NCBI GenBank assembly: GCA_965221735.1
Contig: OZ244910.1
Location: 62,001-126,000, forward strand
DNA length: 64,000 bases
Source of the DNA: UBA2991 sp965221735
GTDB lineage: Bacteria; Chloroflexota; Dehalococcoidia; Tepidiformales; Tepidiformaceae
Reading direction: 5' to 3'
Shown piece by piece: positions 50,370-59,440 of this stretch; position 1 is the first letter of the stretch, and each line of letters begins with the position of its first letter. The translations under genes and the position numbers were made by a program. The notes beneath the pieces were generated by a model. That model saw only the letters and a list, made by a program, of their open reading frames with translations, did not search any database and was not told the DNA's origin.

Positions 50370-50858
50370 ATGGAAGTCGATTCCTTCGCGGACATCGCCG
50401 AGCAGTTCAACGATCGCGTCAACCGCCTCGTCTGGTGCACCGTCACCACCGTCGACCGCAAGGGACGCCCCCGCTCCCGCATCCTCCACCCCGTCTGGGA
50501 AGGCTCGACCGGCTGGATCGCCACCGGCCGCACGTCCCTCAAGTCGAAGCACATCGCGGAGAACCCCTACGTCTCCGTTACCTACTTCGACCTGCCCGCC
50601 GGCAACCCCCTCGGCCAGCAGCAGATCTACGCCGAGTGCAAGGCCGAGTGGGACGACGATCCCGCCGAGAAGCAGCGCGTCTGGGACCTCATCAAGAACG
50701 CGCCCCCGCCCGTCGGCTACGACCCTGCCATGTTCTTCCAGTCGGTCGAGAATCCCGAGTTCGGCGCCCTCAAGCTCATCCCCTGGCGGGTCGAGCTCTC
50801 GGCGCTGAGCGACCTGATGACCGGCGCGGAACCGCGGATCTGGCGGCAGGACGCTTAA
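50370..50858 (+). CDS. Pyridoxamine 5'-phosphate oxidase-like flavin-binding protein
   Basis: A 162-residue split-beta-barrel protein of the PNPOx-like family. LVWCTVTTVDRKGRPRSRIL and WIATGRTSLKSKHIAENPYV are the FMN/F420-binding strands. The C-terminal IPWRVELSAL is also typical. The small size and lack of the PdxH substrate loop mean it is probably an F420- or FMN-dependent reductase rather than a vitamin B6 enzyme. GGAGGT precedes the ATG. Confidence 0.85.
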   Translation: MEVDSFADIAEQFNDRVNRLVWCTVTTVDRKGRPRSRILHPVWEGSTGWIATGRTSLKSKHIAENPYVSVTYFDLPAGNPLGQQQIYAECKAEWDDDPAEKQRVWDLIKNAPPPVGYDPAMFFQSVENPEFGALKLIPWRVELSALSDLMTGAEPRIWRQDA

Positions 50859-50921
50859 CCCTCTTAAGTAGGGGACGCGTTGCGCGCCCTCGTACCCGCG
50901 TCCCGGAGGTCTGACGGTCGC

Positions 50922-51572
50922 ATGGACGAGATCGTTCCCGCCGCACTCGAGGACTACGCCGCCGCCAGCACGACGCCGGAGCCGGCGCTCCTCCAGCAGG
51001 TCGCCCGCGAGACGGAATCGCTCGGGGACCGCGCGCGCATGCTCACGGGCCGGCTCGAAGGTCGGCTGCTGAACTTCCTCGTCGGCCTCCTCCAGCCCCG
51101 CCAGGTCCTCGAGATCGGCTGCTTCACCGGCTACTCCGCCCTCTCCATGGCCGAGGCCCTGCCCGAGGGCGGCAAGCTCTACACCTGCGAGATCAGCCGC
51201 GAACACGCCGACATCGCCCAGCGCAATTTCGACGCGAGCCCCTTCGGCGACCGCATCCAGCTCTGCTTCGGCCCCGCCCTCGACACCATCGCCGACCTCG
51301 ACGGCCCCTTCGGCTTCGTCTTCGTCGATGCCGACAAGGCCAACTACCCCGCCTACTACGAGGCCGTCCTGCCGAAGCTCGCCGCCGGCGGCCTCATCGC
51401 CTTCGACAACGTCCTCTGGTCCGGCCGCGTCCTCGACGCCGCCGACCAGACCGCCGACACGAAGGCCATCCGCGCCCTCAACGCCCAGCTCGCCCGCGAC
51501 GAGCGCGTCGAGGTCGTCATGCTCACCGTCCGCGACGGCCTCACGCTCGTCCGCCGCCGCGCCAGCCACTGA
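50922..51572 (+). CDS. O-methyltransferase (caffeoyl-CoA OMT / YrrM type)
   Basis: A 216-residue SAM-dependent O-methyltransferase. VLEIGCFTGYSALSMAEALP is the SAM-binding motif I region, FVFVDADKANYPAYYEAVLP the metal-linked motif, and GLIAFDNVLWSG the DNxLW signature with a metal ligand. Substrate unknown, a catechol-like hydroxyl is usual. CGGAGGT lies 11 nt before the ATG; a TTG 42 nt upstream is less likely. Confidence 0.9.
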   Translation: MDEIVPAALEDYAAASTTPEPALLQQVARETESLGDRARMLTGRLEGRLLNFLVGLLQPRQVLEIGCFTGYSALSMAEALPEGGKLYTCEISREHADIAQRNFDASPFGDRIQLCFGPALDTIADLDGPFGFVFVDADKANYPAYYEAVLPKLAAGGLIAFDNVLWSGRVLDAADQTADTKAIRALNAQLARDERVEVVMLTVRDGLTLVRRRASH

Positions 51573-51639
51573 CGCGAAAACGGCCTAAGCTAGCAGGACG
51601 AGAAACGAGACAGCCGCCTGGCAGGCGGGGGAGAACGTC

Positions 51640-52575
51640 ATGAGCGAGCGCGAAGCAGTCGAGCGTCTCGAAAACGTAGGCGAGAACGGAGCGAGCGAGC
51701 GCGGAACCTGGACCGTCAAGGCCGGCCTCGCGCAGATGCTGAAGGGCGGCGTCATCATGGACGTCGTCTCGCCCGAGCACGCCCGCATCGCCGAGGAAGC
51801 CGGCGCCTGCGCCGTCATGGCCCTCGAGCGCGTCCCCGCCGACATCCGCAAGGACGGCGGCGTCGCCCGCATGAGCGACCCCGAGATCATCGTGCGCATC
51901 ACCGAGGCCGTCAGCATCCCCGTCATGGCCAAGGCCCGCATCGGCCACTTCGTCGAGGCCGGCGTCCTCCAGGCTCTCGGTGTCGACTACATCGACGAGT
52001 CCGAGGTCCTCACGCCCGCCGACGAGGCCCACCACATCAACAAGCACGACTTCACCGTGCCCTTCGTCTGCGGCTGCCGCGACCTGGGCGAAGCCCTGCG
52101 CCGCATCGCCGAGGGCGCCGCCATGATCCGCACCAAGGGCGAGGCCGGCACCGGCGACATCGTCGAGGCCGTGCGCCACATGCGCGCCGTGCAGGACGAG
52201 ATCCGCCGCCTCCGCAACCTCTCCGAGGACGAGGTCTACACGTCCGCGAAGGACCTCGGCGCGCCCGTCGAGCTGGTCCAGCGCGTCCGCGACGAGGGCC
52301 GCCTGCCCGTGGTCAACTTCGCCGCCGGCGGCGTCGCCACGCCCGCCGACGCCGCCCTGATGATGCGGCTCGGCGCCGACGGCGTATTCGTCGGCTCCGG
52401 CATCTTCAAGTCGGAGAACCCGCCCGCCGTCGCCAACGCCATCGTCCAGGCCGTCACCCACTACCAGGACGACGAGCTGCTCGCGCAGGTATCGCGCGGC
52501 CTTGGCGCCGCCATGCGCGGCCTCTCCGTCGCCTCCCTCCCCGAGGAAGAGGTTCTCGCCAAAAGGGGCTGGTAG
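51640..52575 (+). CDS. pdxS: Pyridoxal 5'-phosphate synthase lyase subunit
   Basis: Forms PLP from ribulose or ribose 5-phosphate, glyceraldehyde 3-phosphate and ammonia; 311 residues. GGVIMDVVSPEHARIAEEAG, ALERVPADIRKDGGVARMSD, IPVMAKARIGHFVEA (catalytic Lys), GEAGTGDIVEAVRHMR and NFAAGGVATPADAALMM are all near-invariant PdxS segments. The ammonia-supplying glutaminase pdxT is not adjacent, which is unusual. The unique N-terminal 25 residues are Glu-rich. A possible -10 (TAAGCT) lies near 51587. It converges with the helicase gene at 5 bp. Confidence 0.97.
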   Translation: MSEREAVERLENVGENGASERGTWTVKAGLAQMLKGGVIMDVVSPEHARIAEEAGACAVMALERVPADIRKDGGVARMSDPEIIVRITEAVSIPVMAKARIGHFVEAGVLQALGVDYIDESEVLTPADEAHHINKHDFTVPFVCGCRDLGEALRRIAEGAAMIRTKGEAGTGDIVEAVRHMRAVQDEIRRLRNLSEDEVYTSAKDLGAPVELVQRVRDEGRLPVVNFAAGGVATPADAALMMRLGADGVFVGSGIFKSENPPAVANAIVQAVTHYQDDELLAQVSRGLGAAMRGLSVASLPEEEVLAKRGW

Positions 52576-52579
52576 GTAG

Positions 52580-55500
52580 TTAGCTGCCGCGTGCAGTCTT
52601 GATGGCCCGCTGGAGCGCCTCGGTGATGCGCTTGCCGGACCGCTTGAAGCCGAGTTCTTCCATCATCTCCCGTAGCAGGTCGTCCTCGGTACGCAGCAAC
52701 GTGTCTGACTCGATCCAGCGGGCGACCTGAGCCAGTTGGCCGAGGCTGTAATCGTCAATGCTGTCGTAGCCGGGGCTTCCCTTGGGTGGCACGCCGGGAG
52801 AGGGGTCACGCTGGGGGGACGCTGGCCGAAGTGCTGTGGAAAGCCCTTGGGGCTTTCCTGCGCCCGGTGTCAGCGACTCCCCGTCGTCCGATGCTGCAAC
52901 CGCCTGGCTCCACGCCTCCTCGGCCTTGTCGAGTTCAGCCTCCCGATCACGGAACCATGCCGTGGACCAGATGCGGTGGAAGCGCCATCCCTTCCCTTCG
53001 AGCACCTGCTGGCGGAGGCGGTCACGGTCGCGGGCAGTGTGGGAGGAGTGGTAGCTGGCGCCGTCGGCCTCAACCGCCAGCACCATGCGCCCGGGCTCAT
53101 CGGGATGCGCGCAAGCGAAGTCAATGCGGTAGCCCGAAACTCCGAACTGAGGTGTCACCGGGATTCCACGACTCTCCAGCGCTTCCTTGATGGAGAGTTC
53201 GAACGGGTTCAGCGGAACGTCGCTGACGCCAGCCCCAAGTTCCTTGCCGCCAGAAGCAGCGTATTCGAGGTACTGTCGGAGCAGTTCAGCACCCTTCGCG
53301 GACGACCGTCCCGGGTCCATGTCCCGGTGGCTGAAGGAGGAGACCAGCGTCACCCGTGAGCGGGCGCGGGTGACCGCAACGTTGAGACGGCGCTCCCCAC
53401 CCTCCTGAAGGATGGGACCGAAGCGGTAGGGGAGGTTTCCGTTGGCGTCCTTGTGGTACCCCACGCTGAGGATGATCACATCCCGCTCGTCGCCCTGGAC
53501 ACGCTCAATGTTCTTCACGAAGAAGCGCTCTTCGTTCGTCTCGGAGAAGAACTCGTCGAGCGAGGAGTCGTCCAGTTCGCCGAGTCGGCGCATGAGCGTG
53601 TTCTCGATGTTGTCGGCGTGGTGCTGGCCGAAGGCAATGACGCCGAGCGTCTCGTCAGGAGTTTCACGGGCGTGTTCAAGGACGAGGTCCACAACCGTCT
53701 CGACCTCGTCGGGGTTGGAGCGCGTGCCGGTTACCCCGGTAATCGGTCGGAAGGGAACGAGGCAGTGAGAGATGGGACTGTCGACGACCGCTCCCGGGAA
53801 GGCGGTCAGCGAGCCGCCGTAGATGTAACTGTTGGAGAAGGCGATAAGGCGGTCGTCCCGGCTCCGGTAATGCCACTGCAGCATCTTGTCGCGAAGTAAG
53901 GCATCGGCGGCGTCGAGGAGCGACTCGATGTCACCGACCAGTGCGACCTCATCCTCCTCGTCTTCGGGGTCGTCCCCTGCCGAGTCGCGTCCGAAGAATG
54001 ACGTTGGCGGAAGCTGGCGGCTGTCCCCGGCGATTACCGCTTGAGAAGCGCGGGCGAGGCTCCCGATGGCCTCGGCTGGGGGTATCTGAGATGCCTCGTC
54101 GAAGATGACGACATCGAAGAGCTGCCGGTCGAGGGGGATCATTTCTGCCGCCAGGACCGGAGACATCGTCCAGCAGGGCCGGAGCGCCGAAAGCACATGA
54201 GGTGCTCGGGCGAAGAGTTGACGCACGCTGAGGTGGCGGCGCTTCTTCGCTGCCTCCTTCCTGACTAGCGCTGTCTCCTCTTGGTGCAGGTTCATGGTCG
54301 TGATGATGGCCTCGGCCGTGAGGCGGTGTACCCGCTGCGGTGTGGACTCAAGGTGGAGGCGGTCCGCTTCCGCGAACTCGTCACGGTGTCTGGAGTGCCC
54401 CTCTCCGTCGAATGTTGAGAGCCATTGGTCGTCGAACTCGAGGTCGTCGAGCACGCGTCCAAGCCACGCGAACTCGACAGCTCGAACAGCCAACTCTGGA
54501 GAATTATTCTCCGCGAGGATGTCGGAGATGCCAGCCTCCCGGAACCGGCCCTCTAGTTCACGAACACGGGGGAGGTTGGCAACCACAGTCCGGTTGGAGG
54601 CCAGCCGCCGCAGCGCCTCGCCGAGGGCCGCATGCGAGCAGGTCTCGAGGCCGTCCACTGCGGTTGCCCTTGCCAGAGTTCCCAAGCCATCCACTAAGGC
54701 AGTGACGAGCTCCCGTGCGTTGCCAAAGCCAGCAGGAACCCTCGGCGTGCCGCCATCCGAACGCGTCCTCCACTCTTCGGCCTGCCGTGCTGCTTCATCC
54801 ACAAGCTCTAGAGCATCCCTTGCAGAGAGGTCAGCTGTCTCACGCAGCGTGGCGCGCACCTTCTCTCGTGCCGCCCGATACGTCCCGGAGAAGATTTGAG
54901 CCCGTGTGCGTGCCCAGCGTGACCCTCTTGCGGGCGCTAGGTCTCGCTGCAGAGCCAAGAGGTCAAGCTCATACACGTCGGCCTCGCAGCGGTGGAGTGT
55001 GCGCTCCACTGCCGAGACGGTGTCGACTACCTGTGCCCACTCTTCTGTGGTCTCGGGGTGACTGAGCCCGGCGTCATCCAGTGCCACCAGGAGGGCTTCC
55101 CTGGCAGCCGGCAGGTGTTCGTAGGCCAACTCCCTGACCAAGTCGAAGGCCTCGCGTGCCTGCTGGCTTGTGGTAACTGAACTACGCGACCACTCTGGGT
55201 GCTCCTCTGGAAGGACGTGGCCACCAAGATCGATCCACTCCTCGATCTCGTCGGCGAGTCGCTCGAAACCGTCGCGGTCAAGTTTGTGTGCTGCTTCGGA
55301 GGAGAGCCGTTGTTTGATGCGGGCGGGCTCTGGGATGGCGAGGAGTCGCTCCTGCATATGGAACACGCAGAGCTTCCAGGGCTCACGTGGCTCATGCAGT
55401 GCGGCATCGTTGGCGATCAGTGAGTCGCGCCGGTCCTGGAGGCGGTTGTGGAGGGCTGAGTAGTCCCGAGCGGGAATAGTCGCCACATGCCCCAGCGAGT

Positions 55501-56623
55501 CAGCAAGCGTTCGGGCGAAGTCCCGCCGTGAGGTGATCCGCCCGTGCATATCCATGACAAGGTCGTTGAGTCCCACCTGCTCCAGTCGTTTCGTGACAGC
55601 TTCGATGGCGGCGCGCTTCTCAGCGACGAAGAGGACGCGCTTCCCGCGGGCGATGAGCGCAGTGATGAGATTGACGATGGTCTGTGACTTGCCCGTCCCC
55701 GGAGGACCCTGGATCACGAGGGACTCACCTCCGAGCACGCGGTTGATGGCCATGTGCTGGCTTGAGTCGGCGTCGAGGACGAGGAACTCCTCCTTGGGTG
55801 GATCGACGTCAGGCTGGTTGGGATCGGGGTCACAGATGCGAGACGTGAGCGCTTCACGCGCCGAGGCGTCACCGGCGATGGCGGCAACGATGTCACTCTC
55901 GGCGAAGAGCCCTCCGTTCTCGTTCAGGTCGCTCACCAGGGGCATGGTGGAGTAGGAGAAGATCGCGACGACGACGCGCGGCTCGATCGTGAGGTCAGGA
56001 AGGCTGCTCCAGGACTCTTCCAGGCGAGCGAGAAGGGTGTGGAACCCCTCAAGGTCTAGGGGCGGATCCTCTGCCACATCTGCCTCATCGCCCTCGGAGT
56101 CGATGTCGTGTTCGTCGCGCAGGATGTGCGTCAAGACCGGGTTGAGATGCGCGTCTCCGGAAACCTCGACCTTGAAGTCGCGCGCAGCGGCGCCCGTGGC
56201 TTCCACCTCAAGGGGAAGAAGGATCACAGGCGCGTTCGGCTCGGTACCCTGCTCGACCTTCCAGGTCGCCAGCCCGACGCCGGCGAAGCACGTCTCGATG
56301 CCTTTCTCCTCGCGATTGGTGAGTGCGGTTCTGTGGATGGCATTCAGGCGGCGGCGAGCGTCGTCAAAGGGAGGAGGAGCGTCCGGATCACTGGAAGACC
56401 CGGAGAAGAGTTCGCCAAGAGTGACGGGCTTGTCGGCTAGCAGGCGGTCCAGGGCCCGCGCACTCAGGCCTTCGGCTTGTCCCGGTGTTAGATCGAGGGT
56501 GCTGGTCTTGAGATCGCGGTACCGGCGGAGGCGATTGCGGCCAGAGGTGTCTACGAGTTCGTTCTGCCACCGCTTGGTGGCCCGCAGAACGGTTTCAATG
56601 CGTGCAGGGCTCGATTTGGGCAT
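52580..56623 (-). CDS. SF1 helicase with DUF4011-like N-terminus and C-terminal DUF559/Vsr-like nuclease
   Basis: A 1347-residue protein. The N-terminal part (about 15-210) is DUF4011-like (VDTSGRNRLRRYRDLKTSTL, VILLPLEVEATG). The split SF1 helicase has Walker A IQGPPGTGKSQTIVN (near 305), Walker B VVIFDEASQIPP (near 838), GDSRQLPPTSFF, and motif VI NVAVTRARSRV (near 1080). About 450 coiled residues separate the two RecA halves. A PD-(D/E)XK nuclease follows (about 1150-1220; YRIDFACAHP, LAVEADGASYHSS), then a C-terminal DUF3320-like helical domain (YSLGQLAQVARWIES to the end). This architecture recalls single-gene defence helicase-nucleases such as Hhe-type proteins; anti-phage function is inferred. 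TAAGAT lies 9 nt before the ATG. Confidence 0.85.
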   Translation of the reverse strand: MPKSSPARIETVLRATKRWQNELVDTSGRNRLRRYRDLKTSTLDLTPGQAEGLSARALDRLLADKPVTLGELFSGSSSDPDAPPPFDDARRRLNAIHRTALTNREEKGIETCFAGVGLATWKVEQGTEPNAPVILLPLEVEATGAAARDFKVEVSGDAHLNPVLTHILRDEHDIDSEGDEADVAEDPPLDLEGFHTLLARLEESWSSLPDLTIEPRVVVAIFSYSTMPLVSDLNENGGLFAESDIVAAIAGDASAREALTSRICDPDPNQPDVDPPKEEFLVLDADSSQHMAINRVLGGESLVIQGPPGTGKSQTIVNLITALIARGKRVLFVAEKRAAIEAVTKRLEQVGLNDLVMDMHGRITSRRDFARTLADSLGHVATIPARDYSALHNRLQDRRDSLIANDAALHEPREPWKLCVFHMQERLLAIPEPARIKQRLSSEAAHKLDRDGFERLADEIEEWIDLGGHVLPEEHPEWSRSSVTTSQQAREAFDLVRELAYEHLPAAREALLVALDDAGLSHPETTEEWAQVVDTVSAVERTLHRCEADVYELDLLALQRDLAPARGSRWARTRAQIFSGTYRAAREKVRATLRETADLSARDALELVDEAARQAEEWRTRSDGGTPRVPAGFGNARELVTALVDGLGTLARATAVDGLETCSHAALGEALRRLASNRTVVANLPRVRELEGRFREAGISDILAENNSPELAVRAVEFAWLGRVLDDLEFDDQWLSTFDGEGHSRHRDEFAEADRLHLESTPQRVHRLTAEAIITTMNLHQEETALVRKEAAKKRRHLSVRQLFARAPHVLSALRPCWTMSPVLAAEMIPLDRQLFDVVIFDEASQIPPAEAIGSLARASQAVIAGDSRQLPPTSFFGRDSAGDDPEDEEDEVALVGDIESLLDAADALLRDKMLQWHYRSRDDRLIAFSNSYIYGGSLTAFPGAVVDSPISHCLVPFRPITGVTGTRSNPDEVETVVDLVLEHARETPDETLGVIAFGQHHADNIENTLMRRLGELDDSSLDEFFSETNEERFFVKNIERVQGDERDVIILSVGYHKDANGNLPYRFGPILQEGGERRLNVAVTRARSRVTLVSSFSHRDMDPGRSSAKGAELLRQYLEYAASGGKELGAGVSDVPLNPFELSIKEALESRGIPVTPQFGVSGYRIDFACAHPDEPGRMVLAVEADGASYHSSHTARDRDRLRQQVLEGKGWRFHRIWSTAWFRDREAELDKAEEAWSQAVAASDDGESLTPGAGKPQGLSTALRPASPQRDPSPGVPPKGSPGYDSIDDYSLGQLAQVARWIESDTLLRTEDDLLREMMEELGFKRSGKRITEALQRAIKTARGS

Positions 56624-56632
56624 AGGCCGCGT

Positions 56633-56638
56633 ATCTTA
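56633..56638 (-). promoter_or_regulatory. -10 element of the helicase-nuclease gene
   Basis: TAAGAT on the minus strand, 9 nt before ATG 56623. Confidence 0.45.
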
Positions 56639-56657
56639 GCCGACCCACACTAGCCGC

Positions 56658-59102
56658 CTACGCCGGCCGGCCCCGGAGCCGGTCCTTCTTCCCCGGCGTC
56701 GCCAGCAGGAAGGCGATGATCTCGCGCCAGTGGTGGCTCACGTAGTACTGGCCCGCCAGCGCCGCCGCCGTCCCCACGCCCACGATCGCCCACTCGCCCG
56801 CGTTGATCGGGGTGAAGTCGAAGAAGTCGCGCAGCCACGGCGTGTACACCGTCAGCACGAGCGCGAGGCCCAGCAGCCCGCCCAGGAACAGCGTCATAAC
56901 CGGACGCGTCAGGCTGCGGAATGACGCCCCCTCGAAGCCGAGCACCTCGATCATGAACCCGATGCTCGTGAACCCGATCACCAGCGACACCAGCGTGCGC
57001 GATTCCTCCACGCCCTGGTTGAACGCCCACTCCACGAAGACCTGCACGATCATCGCCACGATCGCCAGCGAGATGCCGGCCGGCAGGGCGAAGCGCAGGA
57101 CGTTCGTGAGGAAGTCCTTGCCCGCCTTCGGCGGCGGGATGCTGATCGAGATGAAGACCGCCGGGATGCCCAGCGCCAGCGTCGCCGTCAGCGACCCGTG
57201 CCGGGGCAGGAAGGGGAAGTCCAGGCCCAGCAGGCTCGTCGCGAAGATGAGCAGGTAGGCGTACACGCTCTTCGCCATGAAGAGCTTGCTCAGCCGCGCC
57301 GAGTTCCCCAGCACGAACGTCGCCTCCTGCGCCCCCCGGATGAGCGCCGAGAACGAGTCCCGCACCAGCACGATCCCCGCCACCCCCCGCGCCGTCGACG
57401 TGCCCGACTCCATCGCCACGGCGATGTCGGCCGCCCGCAGCGCGTGTACGTCGTTGGCCCCGTCCCCGACCATCGCCACGAAGCGCCCCTGCGCCCGCAG
57501 GGCCTCCACGATGCGGCTCTTCTGCTGCGGCGCGATGCGCCCGAAGACGCTGTGCGACTCCACCGCCTCCGCGAACGCTTCCTCCGAGAGCTTGTCCAGG
57601 TCCGGTCCCGCGATTGCTCCGCCCGCGGTCACGATGCGGAGCTGGTGGAGCAGCGCCGCCACCGTCTGCGGGTTGTCCCCGCTGATGATCTTCGGCTCGA
57701 TGTCCAGCTGCTCCATCAGCCGGAACGCTTCCTTCACCTCCGGACGCAGCACGTCCCCGATGGTGATCAGCGCCAGCGGCCGCACGCCCACGAGCGGCGC
57801 GTCCGGGTCCGGCAGCGCCGTCACCTCCGCGAACGCCACCCCCCGCAACCCCCGCGCGCTCGCCGACTCGTACGCCGACAGCAGCTCGTCCGCCTGTCCG
57901 ATGGAGATAAGCGCCTCCGGGGCGCCCAGCACGAACGTCCTTCGCTCCGGGCCCGCCGACAGTTGCACCGCGCTCCAGCGCCGCGCCGAGCTGAACGGCA
58001 CCTGCGCGTCCGGAACCCCTGCGTTCTTTCCCCCCGCGAAGCGGTCCGCGAGCGCCGACGCCGTCTTGCTCTCGTCCGCCGTGGCCGCGGCGAATGCCCC
58101 CAGCCACCCCTCCACCCCCGAGACCCCGGACGCCCACGTGACCCCCTGCACCGTGAGCCGGTTCGCCGTCAGCGTGCCCGTCTTGTCCAGGCACACGACG
58201 TCCGCGTAGTTGAGCGCCTCCACCGCCTGGATGTCCTGCACGATCGCCCCCGCCCGCGACACCCGCACCGCCCCCACCGCGAACGCCACCGTCATCCCCA
58301 GCAGCAGCCCCACCGGCACCACCGTCGTGACCGTCGCCGTCGTCGCCTTGAGCGACTCCGCGAGGCCCCGGTCGTCGACGCTGTACGAGATCAGCAGCGC
58401 CAGCGTCAGCACGATCGTCGCCCCGACCAGGACCCGCAGCAGGCGCCTCATGTGGATCTGCAGCGGTGTCATGCGACGCACGAGCTGGCGCGCGTCCGCC
58501 GTCAGCTTGAGCGCATACGCCTCGTTCCCGACCCGTTCCGCCGTGTAGTACAGGTCCCCCGCCACGCAGAACGACCCCGACAGCAGCTCGTCCCCCGGAG
58601 CCTTCCGGATCGAGTCCGCCTCCCCCGTCAGGAGCGACTCGTCGACCTCCCCCGACCGCCCCGTCACCGCCCCGTCCGCCACCACCTGGTCCCCCGGCAG
58701 GAGGTGCACGACGTCCCCCCGCACCACCTCCTCCGCCGCGATCTCGCGCTCCTCGCCGCCCCGCACCACCCGCGCCCGCGGCGCCGTCAGCGCCACCAGC
58801 GACCGCAGCGTCCGTACCGCATGCAGCTCCTGGTACGTCGAGACGACCACGTTCGCGAACACCACCGCCCCCACGAACAGCCCGTCCCGGAACTCCCCCA
58901 CCGCCAGCAGCGCCACGATCATCGCCAGCAGGACCACGTTGAAGAACGTCAGCGCGTTCGACCGCACCACGTCCCAGTCCGTGCGCTGGCGCGACGTATC
59001 GACGTTCCCCTCGCCCGCCTCCAGCCGCCGCGCCGCCTCCGCCTCCGTCAGCCCCGGGCCCGGACCCGCTTCCCCGCTCACACCCACGACCGCGCTCGCC
59101 AT
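56658..59102 (-). CDS. Cation-transporting P-type ATPase
   Basis: An 814-residue P-type ATPase with about ten membrane helices. The actuator motif reads LLTGEAD (near 160), the phosphorylation site is CLDKTGTLT (Asp near 303), and the hinge is GDGANDVHAL (near 546). Helix M4 carries VPVGLLLGMTVAFAVG in place of the PEGL or CPC motifs, so it is neither a classic Ca2+ nor a heavy-metal pump. The TGEA(D) and PVGL variants suggest a CtpE-like subgroup, a low-confidence guess. The promoter and first 30 codons are exactly repeated upstream in the next gene. TACCCT lies 7 nt before the ATG. Confidence 0.93.
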   Translation of the reverse strand: MASAVVGVSGEAGPGPGLTEAEAARRLEAGEGNVDTSRQRTDWDVVRSNALTFFNVVLLAMIVALLAVGEFRDGLFVGAVVFANVVVSTYQELHAVRTLRSLVALTAPRARVVRGGEEREIAAEEVVRGDVVHLLPGDQVVADGAVTGRSGEVDESLLTGEADSIRKAPGDELLSGSFCVAGDLYYTAERVGNEAYALKLTADARQLVRRMTPLQIHMRRLLRVLVGATIVLTLALLISYSVDDRGLAESLKATTATVTTVVPVGLLLGMTVAFAVGAVRVSRAGAIVQDIQAVEALNYADVVCLDKTGTLTANRLTVQGVTWASGVSGVEGWLGAFAAATADESKTASALADRFAGGKNAGVPDAQVPFSSARRWSAVQLSAGPERRTFVLGAPEALISIGQADELLSAYESASARGLRGVAFAEVTALPDPDAPLVGVRPLALITIGDVLRPEVKEAFRLMEQLDIEPKIISGDNPQTVAALLHQLRIVTAGGAIAGPDLDKLSEEAFAEAVESHSVFGRIAPQQKSRIVEALRAQGRFVAMVGDGANDVHALRAADIAVAMESGTSTARGVAGIVLVRDSFSALIRGAQEATFVLGNSARLSKLFMAKSVYAYLLIFATSLLGLDFPFLPRHGSLTATLALGIPAVFISISIPPPKAGKDFLTNVLRFALPAGISLAIVAMIVQVFVEWAFNQGVEESRTLVSLVIGFTSIGFMIEVLGFEGASFRSLTRPVMTLFLGGLLGLALVLTVYTPWLRDFFDFTPINAGEWAIVGVGTAAALAGQYYVSHHWREIIAFLLATPGKKDRLRGRPA

Positions 59103-59137
59103 ACCTTTAAGGGTAAGCGCTCAGCGCTGTTGGCTCT
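59014..59137. repeat. 124-bp perfect direct repeat, copy 1
   Basis: Identical to 59271-59394. It covers the first about 30 codons of the ATPase gene, its start codon and its promoter. Confidence 0.95.
59110..59115 (-). promoter_or_regulatory. -10 element of the P-type ATPase gene
   Basis: TACCCT on the minus strand, 7 nt before ATG 59102. It sits just downstream of AGCGCT-G-AGCGCT, a tandem half-site at 59117-59129. Confidence 0.55.
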
Positions 59138-59149
59138 TGGTGGCCACCC

Positions 59150-59359
59150 CTAGTTGAACAGCAGCGCCGCAGCCGCCAGCGAAACCCCCGCCGTCCCGAT
59201 CACCAGGCCCGCCAGGCTCAGCCCCAGCACCATCAGCGTGTGGTGGATCTCCGCCCGTTGCTTCTCGAACCCCGCCTCCAGCCGCCGCGCCGCCTCCGCC
59301 TCCGTCAGCCCCGGGCCCGGACCCGCTTCCCCGCTCACACCCACGACCGCGCTCGCCAT
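59150..59359 (-). CDS. Chimeric small membrane protein with ATPase-derived N-terminus
   Basis: A 69-residue protein. Residues 1-30 are identical to the start of the P-type ATPase (MASAVVGVSGEAGPGPGLTE and AEAARRLEAG). The rest reads FEKQRAEIHHTLMVLGLSLA followed by two short hydrophobic runs ending AAAALLFN: a charged helix and a membrane hairpin. It is driven by an exact copy of the ATPase promoter. It most likely arose when a 124-bp duplication fused the ATPase start to a pre-existing small membrane-protein gene, resembling the tail of the neighbour at 59441. Co-expression with the ATPase follows from the shared promoter; a regulatory role is speculation. Confidence 0.65.
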   Translation of the reverse strand: MASAVVGVSGEAGPGPGLTEAEAARRLEAGFEKQRAEIHHTLMVLGLSLAGLVIGTAGVSLAAAALLFN

Positions 59360-59394
59360 ACCTTTAAGGGTAAGCGCTCAGCGCTGTTGGCTCT
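59271..59394. repeat. 124-bp perfect direct repeat, copy 2
   Basis: Identical to 59014-59137, offset by 257 bp. It contains the start and promoter of the chimeric 69-residue gene. Confidence 0.95.
59367..59372 (-). promoter_or_regulatory. -10 element of the chimeric gene
   Basis: TACCCT, the duplicate of the ATPase -10, 7 nt before ATG 59359. Confidence 0.5.
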
Positions 59395-59440
59395 CCCTAC
59401 TTGTTGCGATACGTAATAGTAGTGTTATCATACCGACGCG

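Noticed and set aside
59395..59440. Operator palindrome in the gap before the coiled-coil/TM gene
   Set aside because: GATACGTAATA and its partial inverse match poorly in the arms; not listed as a site.
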